Below, one piece after another: positions 46,767 to 55,584 of a DNA stretch of 64,000 bases. How positions within the stretch are numbered: position 1 is the first letter of the stretch; each line of letters begins with the position of its first letter. The stretch is from Noviluteimonas gilva (GTDB taxonomy: Bacteria > Pseudomonadota > Gammaproteobacteria > Xanthomonadales > Xanthomonadaceae): NCBI RefSeq assembly GCF_009740395.1, contig NZ_WOXT01000005.1, positions 1 to 64,000 of the forward strand, written 5' to 3'. Under the pieces are notes generated by a model. The model saw only the letters and a list, made by a program, of their open reading frames with translations, was not told the origin of the DNA and did not search any database. A program made the translations under genes and the position numbers.

Positions 46767-47111
46767 TCAGCGCGGCCGCCAGAGTGCGGCGTCGAGGTTG
46801 CCGTCGAGATCCGGAACCGACGCTGCGATGCGCACGCGACCTGCGCGCACGTCGACGCCTTCGGCGCGCAACCGTTGCGTCTGTTCGCGATAGCCCTTGG
46901 AATTCGGCGGGAATGCGATCTTGCCGTCGCTGCGCAAGACACGATGCCAGGGCAAGTCGGGCGCGCTGTGTTCACGCAGCACGCGCGCGACCATGCGTGC
47001 GCGGCCCGGCAGCCCGGCGCGGCGCGCCACGTGGCCGTAACCCGCGACCTGGCCCGGGGGAATCGCACGAATGGCGGCAAGAATCCGCTCGGCGGGAGAC
47101 AGGTCGGCCAT
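46767..47111 (-). CDS. Alkyltransferase-like protein (ATL)
   Basis: A 114-residue homologue of the O6-alkylguanine-DNA alkyltransferase DNA-binding domain. The active-site PCHRV is PWHRV here with Trp55 in place of Cys, the mark of ATL proteins, which bind O6-alkylguanine and recruit nucleotide excision repair instead of removing the alkyl group. The upstream helix-turn-helix (GQVAGYGHVARRAGLPGRAR) is intact. Divergent from the gene at 47153. Confidence 0.93.
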   Translation of the reverse strand: MADLSPAERILAAIRAIPPGQVAGYGHVARRAGLPGRARMVARVLREHSAPDLPWHRVLRSDGKIAFPPNSKGYREQTQRLRAEGVDVRAGRVRIAASVPDLDGNLDAALWRPR

Positions 47112-47152
47112 GAGGGTCTAGCATAGCGATTCCGCGCCCCCCGGACCCCCGC

Positions 47153-47563
47153 ATGCAGAACTTCGAGCAGATCCGTACGCACCTTGCCCAAGGCAGCTTC
47201 CGCATCACGATGACGGAGCCTTACGTCATGTGCGTCGAACTCTCGCTCGAACAGGGCACGCGTCACCAGGCCATCTTCCTGTCGGAAATGGTCGACGACG
47301 ATGGTCGCAATTACCTGCGCGTGAGCACGGCGGTCGCGCCGACGACAGGCCTGGATGCGCGCCGTGCGCTCGCGTTCAATTGGGAAAGCCGCGTGGGTTA
47401 TCTCGCCATCGGCGAACTCGACGGCGTGCCGTACCTGCAGTTGTGCGAGAACCGCCCGTACGACCACGTGTCGCCGTCCGAAGTCGACCGCCTGATCCTG
47501 GAAATCGGCGGCATGGGCGATCGCATGGAACGCATGCTGTCGGCAGGCGGCGACCTGCTCTAA
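47153..47563 (+). CDS. Conserved-looking protein of unknown function
   Basis: A 136-residue soluble protein with alternating strands and a C-terminal helix (SEVDRLILEIGGMGDRMERML). No signal or membrane segment is present. The alternating pattern recalls small YbjN/type III chaperone-like folds, but this is a weak impression. Codon use is that of a real high-GC gene. It is divergent from the ATL gene and convergent with pit; the gap to pit contains a GAGCGCGC/GCGCGCTC palindrome at about 47619-47642. Confidence 0.75.
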   Translation: MQNFEQIRTHLAQGSFRITMTEPYVMCVELSLEQGTRHQAIFLSEMVDDDGRNYLRVSTAVAPTTGLDARRALAFNWESRVGYLAIGELDGVPYLQLCENRPYDHVSPSEVDRLILEIGGMGDRMERMLSAGGDLL

Positions 47564-47662
47564 GCCGTCACCCCTGATCCAAGGAAGCGCGCGCCGTCAT
47601 CCCCCTCCCAAGGGGGATCGAGCGCGCAACGCGCGCTCGAGGGGGATAAAGCTCCCGCGCAA

Positions 47663-48784
47663 CTACGCCCAGCCCAACATCTCGACCAGGCGGAACATCC
47701 CGTACGCGATACCGCCGGCCGCGGGGATCGTCAGGATCCACGCCCACACGATGCGCTCGATCACGGTGATCTTCAGCGCGCGAGGGTTCTTCGCGAAGCC
47801 CACGCCCATGATGGCGGTGGAAATCGAATGCGTCGTCGACACCGGCATGCCGAAGTGCGCGGCGGTGACGAGGATCGTGGCGCTCGCGGTTTCCGCGGCG
47901 AAACCATCGACCGGATGCAGCTTCACCATCTTGTGGCCGAGCGTCTTGATGATGCGCCAACCGCCGGCCGCCGTACCCGCCGCCATGACGAGTGCGCAGG
48001 TCGCGACGATCCAGCTGTCGATCGAATCCTTGCCGCCATCCGGGTGCAGGAACGACAGCCAATCCGGCAATCCGTTCAACGCACCTTCCGTCTGCGCGGC
48101 GAAGATCGCCAGCGCGATGATGCCCATCGTCTTCTGCGCATCGTTGCTGCCGTGCGCGAAGCCCATGTAGGCCGCCGAACCCAACTGCGCCTTGCCGAAG
48201 AACGCGTTGACCCAACGCGGGCGCGCCGCGCGGCGGAACGGCCCGCCCATGCGATAAAAGCCGGCGATGATCGCGTACAGCAATCCGAGGATCAGCACGC
48301 CGAGCAGGAAGCCGAAGAACGGCGAGCTCACCATCGGCAGGAACACTTTCCAGAGCAGGCCCTTGTTGGTCGCCCAGTCGCCATCGCCGAGCTTGGACCA
48401 GATCAGCGAATGCCAGTTGTTGTGCGCGGCCGACAACGCGGCGCCGCACAAACCACCGATCAGCGCGTGCGACGACGACGACGGCAAGCCGCGCCACCAC
48501 GTGATGAGGTTCCAGGCGATCGCGCCGAGCAGCGCGCAGATCAGCACCTGCGAAGTAACGGCGACCACGTTGGTATCGACGATGCCCGACGCGATGGTCT
48601 TCGCCACCGCGGTGCCGTAGAACGCACCGATGAGGTTCATGGCCGCGGCGAGGATCACCGCCTGGCCCGGCGACAACACCTTGGTCGCGACGACCGTCGC
48701 GATCGAATTGGCGGTGTCGTGGAAACCGTTGATGAACTCGAAGATCAGCGCGAACGCCACCACGAGCAGCACGAGGGTGAGCAT
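47663..48784 (-). CDS. pit: PiT-family inorganic phosphate transporter
   Basis: A 373-residue membrane protein. The PiT signature GFHDTANSIATVVATKVL is at residues about 21-38 and its internal repeat GFAHGSNDAQKTMGII at about 209-224. About ten hydrophobic helices are present. These carriers move phosphate with protons or cations. It is 13 bases downstream of the DUF47 gene and co-transcribed with it, a common pairing. A Pho box lies ahead of the operon. Confidence 0.94.
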   Translation of the reverse strand: MLTLVLLVVAFALIFEFINGFHDTANSIATVVATKVLSPGQAVILAAAMNLIGAFYGTAVAKTIASGIVDTNVVAVTSQVLICALLGAIAWNLITWWRGLPSSSSHALIGGLCGAALSAAHNNWHSLIWSKLGDGDWATNKGLLWKVFLPMVSSPFFGFLLGVLILGLLYAIIAGFYRMGGPFRRAARPRWVNAFFGKAQLGSAAYMGFAHGSNDAQKTMGIIALAIFAAQTEGALNGLPDWLSFLHPDGGKDSIDSWIVATCALVMAAGTAAGGWRIIKTLGHKMVKLHPVDGFAAETASATILVTAAHFGMPVSTTHSISTAIMGVGFAKNPRALKITVIERIVWAWILTIPAAGGIAYGMFRLVEMLGWA

Positions 48785-48797
48785 GCGGGCGCCTGCG

Positions 48798-49424
48798 TCA
48801 GCTGTTCTTGAGCGCGATCGAATAGGCGACGACGCCTGCCTCGCGGCAGCGGTCGATCGCCTTCTCCAGGATCTCGAAGAATTCCTTCAGCAGGAACATC
48901 TCCGCGGCATCCAGGCGACCGGAATAAATGTCGCGGTGCAATTCGAGGATCAGCCGGTCGGCTTCGGCCTCGATCACGCGCAGGCGATCGTTGAGCTGCT
49001 TCATCGGCTCCAGGCGCAACTGCGTCAGCTCGGCGACCATCTTCACCACCACCTGCGCGGCCTGCTCGAGCATCGCCGCGCGCGGCGCGAAGTCGATGCC
49101 GTCCAGGCGATGGCGCGCGAGCGCGTAACGGTCGGCGAAGCGTTCGACCTGCTTGGGTATCTTGTACAGCGCCGAGGCGAGCGACTCGATGTCCTCGCGC
49201 TCGATCGGCGTGATGAAGCTGTCCACCAGCGCCTGGCTGATCTTGTCGGAGGCCACGCGCTCGCGCTGGCGGGCGAGCTTGAACGCTTCCAGGGCCGGGG
49301 TACGTTCCGGCGACTTCAGCATGTCGTGGAGGGCCACCGTGCTGTCGTGGGCGGCGACCGCGGCGTCGTTGAGCAGGCTGTAGAACTGCTTGCCCTGTCC
49401 GAAGATCGTCTGCAGGGAGAACAT
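48798..49424 (-). CDS. DUF47/PhoU-like Pit accessory protein
   Basis: A 208-residue helical protein of the DUF47 (TIGR00153) family, distant from PhoU. Conserved blocks are ITPIEREDIESLASALYKI and the C-terminal FLLKEFFEILEKAIDRC. Such proteins are thought to control partner Pit transporters. The frame is open upstream, but ATG at 49424 (MFSLQTIFGQ) is the family start. First gene of the DUF47-pit operon. Confidence 0.93.
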   Translation of the reverse strand: MFSLQTIFGQGKQFYSLLNDAAVAAHDSTVALHDMLKSPERTPALEAFKLARQRERVASDKISQALVDSFITPIEREDIESLASALYKIPKQVERFADRYALARHRLDGIDFAPRAAMLEQAAQVVVKMVAELTQLRLEPMKQLNDRLRVIEAEADRLILELHRDIYSGRLDAAEMFLLKEFFEILEKAIDRCREAGVVAYSIALKNS

Positions 49425-49470
49425 GCGGGGTGGCTCCGTTTCACGGTAATGACGGGAAGAAGGCGCAATT

Positions 49471-49503
49471 ATGACAGGCCGTTGTATTACAAACGTATGA
49501 CAG
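49471..49503 (-). promoter_or_regulatory. Pho box ahead of DUF47-pit
   Basis: On the minus strand CTGTCATACGTTTGTAAT (49503-49486) matches the PhoB box of two 7-base CTGTCAT-type units with 11-base spacing (CTGTCAT, then TTGTAAT). A further perfect CTGTCAT occurs at 49477-49471. It lies about 47-80 bases upstream of the DUF47 start, a suitable place for activation under phosphate limitation. It could also influence the divergent CNNM gene. Confidence 0.65.
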
Positions 49504-49618
49504 CCCGCCTCCGGGGCGGCTGCTATGATGCCGCCGCGCCCCCGCGCACGCCCATGGAAGACGCCCCTACCGCCGCCGCCGAACACCCCACGCCCTTCGC
49601 CCGGATGGACGCGCCCGC

Positions 49619-50920
49619 GTGCTCGAGCTGCTGATCGTCGCCCTGTTGATCGTCGTGAACGCTTTCTTCGCAATGTCGGAGATGGCGCTGATGACCTCGC
49701 GCAAGTACAAGCTCAAGCAATTGGCCGAAGACAGCCGCGGCGCGCGCACCGCGCTGTCGCTGGCCGAACACCCGGACAACCTGCTCTCCACCGTCCAGGT
49801 GGGCATCACCGCCATCACCGTGCTCACCGGCTTCTACGGCGGCGAATCGCTGGGCCTGATGATCGCCACGCACCTGCCCGACGTGACCTGGGTCCAGGCC
49901 TACTCGGGCAAGATCGGAACGGCCGTCGCCGTCGTCCTCATTACCGCGGCGTCGGTGATCTTCGGCGAACTGGTCCCCAAGCGCCTGGCGCTGACCAATC
50001 CCGAACGCATCGCCAGTCTTGTCGCGATCCCGATCGACTGGGTCTCGCGCGCCGCCCGACCCCTCGTCGGCGCGCTGTCCGCGGTCAATCGCTTCGTGTT
50101 GCGCATCCTCGGCATCAAGGACGACGCGCGCGGTGCGATCACGGAAGAAGAAATCCAGTTGCTCGTGAGCGAAGGCCACGAACAGGGCGTCATCGACGCC
50201 GACGAACGCAACATGATGACGCGCGTGCTGCGCCTGGGCGATCGCACCGCCGAAAGCCTGATGACGCCGCGCATGCGCATCGCCTGGCTGGATGCCGCGG
50301 CCGATCGCGAAGAAAACCTCGAAACCATGCGCGAGACACCCTACTCGCGTTACCCGGTGTATCGCGGCACGGATGCGGACGTGATCGGCGTGCTCGAAGT
50401 CAAAACGCTGCTCGACGAACTGGCCAAGACCGAACCGGAATTGTTCCGCGACATCCGCCCGGCCGTCTTCGTTTCCGAATCCACGCACGCGCTCAAGCTG
50501 CTGGAAATCTTTCGCGAAGAACAGCAGTCCATCGCGCTGGTCGTCGACGAGTACGGGGAAATCCAGGGCATGGTCACCGTCACCGACGTGATGGGCGCGA
50601 TCCTCGGGCGCCTGCAGTCGATGGAAACCGACGAAGCCGACGCGATGGTCGCGCGCCGCGAAGATGGTTCGCTGCTGGTCGATGGCGCGCTGCCGATCGA
50701 AGACGTGCGCGAATTGCTCGGTGGCATCGCGTTGCCGGATGTCGAAACGCTCGACTACCACACGGCCGCGGGCATGGCGATCGCGCACTTCGGGCGCATC
50801 CCGAACGTCGGCGAGTATTTCGATTGGGACGGCTGGCGCATCGAAGTGGTCGACCTCGACGGCCCGCGCGTCGACAAACTGCTGCTGCAACGCCTGGATC
50901 GGGAAACCCACGATGCATGA
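49619..50920 (+). CDS. CNNM/CorC-type hemolysin-family membrane protein
   Basis: A 433-residue protein. An N-terminal DUF21/CNNM transmembrane domain (1-180, with FFAMSEMALMTSRK and GELVPKRLAL) is followed by a CBS pair (about 205-330, AESLMTPRMRIAWLD and VVDEYGEIQGMVTVTDV) and a CorC/HlyC C-terminal domain (about 345-430). Relatives take part in magnesium or cobalt efflux. The start is a GTG; no ATG fits. It overlaps the start of exoD by eight bases. Confidence 0.93.
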   Translation: MLELLIVALLIVVNAFFAMSEMALMTSRKYKLKQLAEDSRGARTALSLAEHPDNLLSTVQVGITAITVLTGFYGGESLGLMIATHLPDVTWVQAYSGKIGTAVAVVLITAASVIFGELVPKRLALTNPERIASLVAIPIDWVSRAARPLVGALSAVNRFVLRILGIKDDARGAITEEEIQLLVSEGHEQGVIDADERNMMTRVLRLGDRTAESLMTPRMRIAWLDAAADREENLETMRETPYSRYPVYRGTDADVIGVLEVKTLLDELAKTEPELFRDIRPAVFVSESTHALKLLEIFREEQQSIALVVDEYGEIQGMVTVTDVMGAILGRLQSMETDEADAMVARREDGSLLVDGALPIEDVRELLGGIALPDVETLDYHTAAGMAIAHFGRIPNVGEYFDWDGWRIEVVDLDGPRVDKLLLQRLDRETHDA

Positions 50921-51533
50921 GGGCGAGAAGAACGTCCCGAACGGTGAGCGCGGGACGCGCGCCATCCTCGACGCGCTCGCCGAAGGCAATCCCGACGAAT
51001 TGTTGACGCTGCGCGACCTGCTCTCGGGCCTGGGCCGACGCGCGTTCGGCATGCTCGCCTTCGTGTGCGTGCTGCCCGCTTTCATTCCGATCCCGATCGG
51101 CGGCGCGATCAGCGGGCCGCTGATGATGTTCATCGGCATCCAGCTGGCCATCGGCCTGCGCAAGCCGTGGTTGCCGGAATTCATCGGCAAGCGCGGCGTG
51201 CATCGCCGGGCGATCGTGACCTTCGACAAGCGCCTGGCGCCGGTGTTGTCGCGCCTGGAAAAACTCGTTCGTCCGCGCATGCCGTGGATGCTGGACAGCC
51301 GCATCGCCGGCGTCGTCACGGGCCTGCTGTTGTTGTTGCTCGGCTTCCTGTTGTCGCTGCCGATTCCGCTGACGAACTACCTGTTCGGCGGCACGCTGCT
51401 CGCCTTCGCACTCGCGCTGCTGGAACGCGACGGCGTGCTGATGATCTGCGCGTGGGTCGTGGGATTGATCGCGGCCGCGTTGAGCTGGAACCTCGCGGTG
51501 CAGGCCGCGCACGGGATCGACCTGCTGATCTGA
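50913..51533 (+). CDS. ExoD-family exopolysaccharide synthesis protein
   Basis: A 206-residue membrane protein of the ExoD family. It has an N-terminal soluble helix (TLRDLLSGLGRRAFGML) and four or five membrane helices; FIPIPIGGAISGPLMMFIG and LLSLPIPLTNYLFG are typical. Rhizobium ExoD affects exopolysaccharide and alkali tolerance; the role here is unknown. The ATG at 50913 overlaps the end of the CNNM gene, so translation is likely coupled. Confidence 0.9.
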   Translation: MHEGEKNVPNGERGTRAILDALAEGNPDELLTLRDLLSGLGRRAFGMLAFVCVLPAFIPIPIGGAISGPLMMFIGIQLAIGLRKPWLPEFIGKRGVHRRAIVTFDKRLAPVLSRLEKLVRPRMPWMLDSRIAGVVTGLLLLLLGFLLSLPIPLTNYLFGGTLLAFALALLERDGVLMICAWVVGLIAAALSWNLAVQAAHGIDLLI

Positions 51534-51542
51534 CGGTTTGCG

Positions 51543-53684
51543 TTACGCCAGCAACTGCGCGAACTCGTGCGCGTTCATCGGATAACCGAGCCAGTAGCCT
51601 TGCGCGAGATCGCACCCGCGTTCGCGCAGGATGTCGAACTGGCCTTCCTTCTCCACGCCTTCGGCGACCACCGTGATGCCCAGCGAATGCGCCATCGCGA
51701 TGATCGCGGTGGTGAGCGCGAGATCGTCCGGATCGCGCAACACGTCGGCGATGAAGCTGCGATCGATCTTCACGCCATCGACCGGCACGCGGCGCAGATG
51801 GCTCAGGCCCGAGAAGCCCGTGCCGAAATCGTCGAGCCAGATCTTCACGCCCGACGCGCGCAGGCGCGAGAGCAAACCGCTGGCGTGGATCTCGTCGCCG
51901 ATGACCGCGGTTTCGGTGAGTTCCAGGTGCAGGCGCTCGGCTTCCAGGCCGGTTTCCTTCAACGTCGTCGCCACCACGCGCGGCAGATCGCCGCTGCGCA
52001 ACTGGCGCGGCGACACGTTGACCGACACGAACAACTTGTTCGACTTCGGATGCGCCTGTTGCCAACGCATCGTGTCTTCGCACGCAGCGCGCAACACCTG
52101 CGGGCCGATGGTTTCGATCAGGCCGCTCTGTTCGGCGACATCGATGAACACCGACGGCGCGATCGCACCGTGTTCCGGATGTTGCCAGCGCAGCAGCGCT
52201 TCGGCGCCGCGCAGCTGGTTGTCGTTGAGGCTGTAGACGGGCTGGTAGGCCAGGCTGAGTTCGCCGCGTTCCCATGCGCCGCGCAGGTCCTGCTCCATGC
52301 GCACGCGGCGTTCGACGGCCTGGTCCATCGCGCGCGAATAGAAGCGGTGGCAGTTCTTGCCGGCGACCTTCGCCTGGTACATCGCGATGTCGCCGTTCTT
52401 CATCAGCATCGTCGAACCCGACGCATCTTCCGGGAACAAGGTGATGCCGATGGACGTGCCGAGGAACACCTGGCGTTCCTGCACGACGATCGGGCGGCTG
52501 AGTTCGGCGACCAGCGCTTCGGCAAGACGGCTGGCGGCGGTGCGCACGTCGCCGTGGTTGCCCGTCGGCGAAAGCACGCTCTCGATGAGGATGACGAATT
52601 CGTCGCCGCCGAAGCGCGCGAGCATCGCGCCATCGCCGCCCATGCGTTCGACGGTTTCGCGGATGCGGTTGGCGAATTGCACGAGGACTTCGTCGCCGGC
52701 GTCGTGGCCGAGCGTGTCGTTGACGCGCTTGAAGTCGTCGATGTCGGCGAACAGCAACGCCAACTGCCGACCCGCGCCGCGCAATTGCAGCAAGCGGCGA
52801 TCGAGCGATTCGCGGAACGCCAGGCGATTGGCGAGCCCCGTCAGCGCATCGCTGTAGGCCATGCGGCGGATGTCGCGGTCGTGGCGCGCCACGCTGCTGC
52901 TCATGCGGCCGAAGGCGCGCACCAGGTCGCCGACTTCGTCGCCGCGGCTGGTCACCGGTGCATCGGTTTCGAAATTGCCGGCCTCGATTTCCTGCGCGAC
53001 ATCGGCCAGTTGCCGGATCGGGCGCACGAGCGTTTTTTGCACGAGCGCGACGACGAGCGCGCCGAGCGCGAGCAGCCCCGCGCCGATCATCGTGATCCAC
53101 ACCACGTGCTTGCGGCCGATCGCTTCCAGGCGCGCGTGCATCGCGCCGTTCGCGCTGTCTTCGTCGCGCTTGATCGCCGACAGCGAATACCCCACGCGCA
53201 CGCCGCCCAGGCGCTGGTCGCCGATCATGATCGGCGCGGAGATGTCGATCACCTGGTCGGAACTCTGCACGTGCGTGGTGCGTGCATTGACGATTTCGAA
53301 GGCGAACTCGTCGCCCATCGGCTGGCCGAACGCCGGGATGTCGCCCGAGCCGTCGTGCACGATGCGGCCCTGCGGGTCGTACACGAGGACATACGCGACA
53401 TCGGGCTGGCGCATCGCGGCGCGTGCGAGCGTGCCGATGGCATCCAGGTCCGAGTAGTACATCGGGTTGGTGAGCGATTCGGCGAGTTCCGTCACGCCCG
53501 CTTCGCCGCGGCGCTTGAGGCGCTCCCCCACCAATTCGCGCATGGTCTGGCGGCCGACGTCGAACACCTGCGCCTGCATCGTTTCCTGGCGCTGCCACAT
53601 CACCGCCATCAGCGCGAGCACGGCGAGCAGGACCAGGGCCATGCCGGCAAGGAACTTCGCCTGCAGGCCGAAACGCAGGGTCAT
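51543..53684 (-). CDS. GGDEF-EAL cyclic-di-GMP protein with periplasmic sensor
   Basis: A 713-residue membrane protein. Membrane helices at about 10-30 and 193-215 enclose a periplasmic sensor domain; a HAMP segment (about 216-265) follows. The GGDEF domain (about 275-440) has an intact RFGGDEFV active site, and the EAL domain (about 450-710) has EALLRW and the DDFGTGFSGLSHL loop. Both catalytic centres look intact, so it may make and break cyclic-di-GMP. It overlaps the upstream binding-protein gene by four bases, pointing to joint function. Confidence 0.94.
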   Translation of the reverse strand: MTLRFGLQAKFLAGMALVLLAVLALMAVMWQRQETMQAQVFDVGRQTMRELVGERLKRRGEAGVTELAESLTNPMYYSDLDAIGTLARAAMRQPDVAYVLVYDPQGRIVHDGSGDIPAFGQPMGDEFAFEIVNARTTHVQSSDQVIDISAPIMIGDQRLGGVRVGYSLSAIKRDEDSANGAMHARLEAIGRKHVVWITMIGAGLLALGALVVALVQKTLVRPIRQLADVAQEIEAGNFETDAPVTSRGDEVGDLVRAFGRMSSSVARHDRDIRRMAYSDALTGLANRLAFRESLDRRLLQLRGAGRQLALLFADIDDFKRVNDTLGHDAGDEVLVQFANRIRETVERMGGDGAMLARFGGDEFVILIESVLSPTGNHGDVRTAASRLAEALVAELSRPIVVQERQVFLGTSIGITLFPEDASGSTMLMKNGDIAMYQAKVAGKNCHRFYSRAMDQAVERRVRMEQDLRGAWERGELSLAYQPVYSLNDNQLRGAEALLRWQHPEHGAIAPSVFIDVAEQSGLIETIGPQVLRAACEDTMRWQQAHPKSNKLFVSVNVSPRQLRSGDLPRVVATTLKETGLEAERLHLELTETAVIGDEIHASGLLSRLRASGVKIWLDDFGTGFSGLSHLRRVPVDGVKIDRSFIADVLRDPDDLALTTAIIAMAHSLGITVVAEGVEKEGQFDILRERGCDLAQGYWLGYPMNAHEFAQLLA

Positions 53685-54631
53685 TCGACCTCCGCGCGGA
53701 TCCGCTTCACGCCATCGCCGATGCGCTGCAGCGATTGCTGCGCGCGATCGTCGAGCGGCAGGAAGCGCGTGGTCTTGAAGAAGCGCAGCAGCGCTTCGCG
53801 CGCATCGGGATCGTGCGAGGCTTCGATCAGCACTTCGCGCAGGCGCGCGGCGACTTTCGGATCCATCGTGCCGCGCACCATTTCCAGCGCGCGCGGATAC
53901 GGCGGGGTTTCATGCACGATCTGCAGGTCGACGCGGAAGGCCGCGGGCACGCGCTGCGGATTCTGCCAGTCGAGGTTGCTCATCACGCCGACATCGACCA
54001 TGCGCTTGTGCACCCACGTGGCGATGTTCAACTCGGTGCGCGCGAACAGATACCCCACGCGATTGGGTTCGGCGCGGTCCATCGGCGAGAGCAGGATTTC
54101 GAGCTTGAGGCCCTGGTCGAGCAGTTCGGAAGCCGGCACGTAGTACGCGCTGGTCGAATACGGATTCTGGAACGCGACGCGCCGGCCGCGCATGTCCTTC
54201 AGGCTGCGGATGCCGCTGTCCTTGCGGACGAAGAACACGCTCGTGTACTGGCTGACGCCGTCGCGTTCGGTGAGCAGCAGCGGACGCGCACCCGAGCCCT
54301 GCTCCAGCAGCATGCCGGTGCCGGCGGTTTCGGTGACCCAGTCGACCCGGCCGCGGCGCAGATAGCTGTTCATCTGCTGCACGTCGTGGGCCATCAGGAT
54401 GCGGCCTTCGCGGATGCCGACGTTGGCCATGCGCGGCACGACGTAGTCGAGCAGCGGCTTGAGTTGTTCGTAATGTTCCTTGGGGTCGTCGCTGATGCGG
54501 CCGAGCACGAGGACGTGCGCGTCGTCCACGTTCACCGCATCCGCCGCACGGGCGTCGCGCTGGAGAAGGGGGAGCGAAAGGACCGCGGCGAGGCACAACA
54601 GCCCAGCGGTAATGCGACGGAACGCAACCAA
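53681..54631 (-). CDS. PhnD-like periplasmic substrate-binding protein
   Basis: A 316-residue protein with a signal peptide (LLCLAAVLSLPLLQRDARA). It belongs to the phosphate/phosphite/phosphonate-binding (PhnD/SsuA/transferrin) family: FFVRKDSGIRSLKDMRGRRVAFQNP and ELNIATWVHKRMVDVGV are typical. No ABC permease or ATPase is nearby. The stop codon overlaps the GGDEF-EAL ATG (ATGA), so it more likely feeds ligand state to that sensor than to a transporter. The ligand is unknown. Confidence 0.9.
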   Translation of the reverse strand: MVAFRRITAGLLCLAAVLSLPLLQRDARAADAVNVDDAHVLVLGRISDDPKEHYEQLKPLLDYVVPRMANVGIREGRILMAHDVQQMNSYLRRGRVDWVTETAGTGMLLEQGSGARPLLLTERDGVSQYTSVFFVRKDSGIRSLKDMRGRRVAFQNPYSTSAYYVPASELLDQGLKLEILLSPMDRAEPNRVGYLFARTELNIATWVHKRMVDVGVMSNLDWQNPQRVPAAFRVDLQIVHETPPYPRALEMVRGTMDPKVAARLREVLIEASHDPDAREALLRFFKTTRFLPLDDRAQQSLQRIGDGVKRIRAEVE

Positions 54632-54724
54632 AGCGAAAGCCCTGCTGACTCCCCCAAGTGTTGGAAGCCTAGCCCATTTAACCGGCAGGAAACAGCGTTA
54701 CGTCGTTGTTCCAGCGCAGTTTCG

Positions 54725-55540
54725 TCAGTCGTCGGCGGGCGGGTTCGTGCGCCCTGCGAGCATCGCCATCCGCTGGGTATCGGCCAGCACCCCGCGCAGC
54801 AGGCGCACTTCGGCACTGCCCAGGCCCGCGCGCAGGTACAGGCGACGCAGCTTGCGCATCGCCGAATCCGGCGTGCGGCCCTTGTGGAAGTCGATGGCCT
54901 CCAGCGTTTCGGACAACTGGGCGAAGAAGCCTTCGAGTTCGGCGTGGGGCGCGGGGCCTTCTTCCGATGCCACGACCGCCGACGCGGGCGCGGGCCGTGC
55001 GACGCCCTGCCCGCCCAGCGCCGCGCGACGCACCTCGTAGCTCAGCACCTGCACCGCAGCGGCGAGGTTGAGCGAGCTGAAGGCCGGGTCGGAGGGAATG
55101 TGGATCGAGGCATGGCAGAGCTGGAGCTCGTTGTTGTCCAGGCCCGTGCGCTCGCGGCCGAAGACCAGCGCGACCGGCCCCTGCACCGCGAGGGCCAGCG
55201 CGCGGGCGGCGCCTTCGTCGGGCTCGAGCTGCTCCAGCTGCACGCGCCGGCTGCGGGCCGTGCAGCCGAGCACGAGGGCGCAATCGGCGACGGCCTCGCT
55301 CAGCGTTGCGAAGACCGGGGCCTGTTCGACCAGATCGTCGGCACCGGCGGCCATGGCGGTGGTGTTGAGGTCGGGCGCCTTTTCGGGCGCGACCAGCACC
55401 AGCCGGGCCAGGCCCATCGTCTTCATCGCGCGGGCGGCCGCACCGATGTTGCCGGGGTGCTGGGTGCCGACGAGCACGATGCGGACGCGATCGCGCGCGA
55501 GGGTTTCGAGGGGGGAGGCATTCGGAATCGGTTCGCTCAT
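54725..55540 (-). CDS. trmJ: tRNA (cytidine/uridine-32-2'-O) methyltransferase TrmJ
   Basis: A 271-residue SPOUT methyltransferase acting on position 32 of tRNAs. The N-terminal VGTQHPGNIGAAARAMK and the SAM knot motifs LVFGRERTGL and SSLNLAAAVQVLSYE are intact. The C-terminal extension (about 165-271) is helical as in E. coli TrmJ. Divergent from suhB with 44 bases between starts. Confidence 0.95.
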   Translation of the reverse strand: MSEPIPNASPLETLARDRVRIVLVGTQHPGNIGAAARAMKTMGLARLVLVAPEKAPDLNTTAMAAGADDLVEQAPVFATLSEAVADCALVLGCTARSRRVQLEQLEPDEGAARALALAVQGPVALVFGRERTGLDNNELQLCHASIHIPSDPAFSSLNLAAAVQVLSYEVRRAALGGQGVARPAPASAVVASEEGPAPHAELEGFFAQLSETLEAIDFHKGRTPDSAMRKLRRLYLRAGLGSAEVRLLRGVLADTQRMAMLAGRTNPPADD

Positions 55541-55584
55541 GGCGCGAATGTTAAACTCCGCGCCCCTCGCGATCGGCCCCGTCC

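Noticed and set aside
53681-54631. Phosphonate ABC transporter component
   Set aside because: No permease or ATPase gene is adjacent; the overlap is with a signalling gene.
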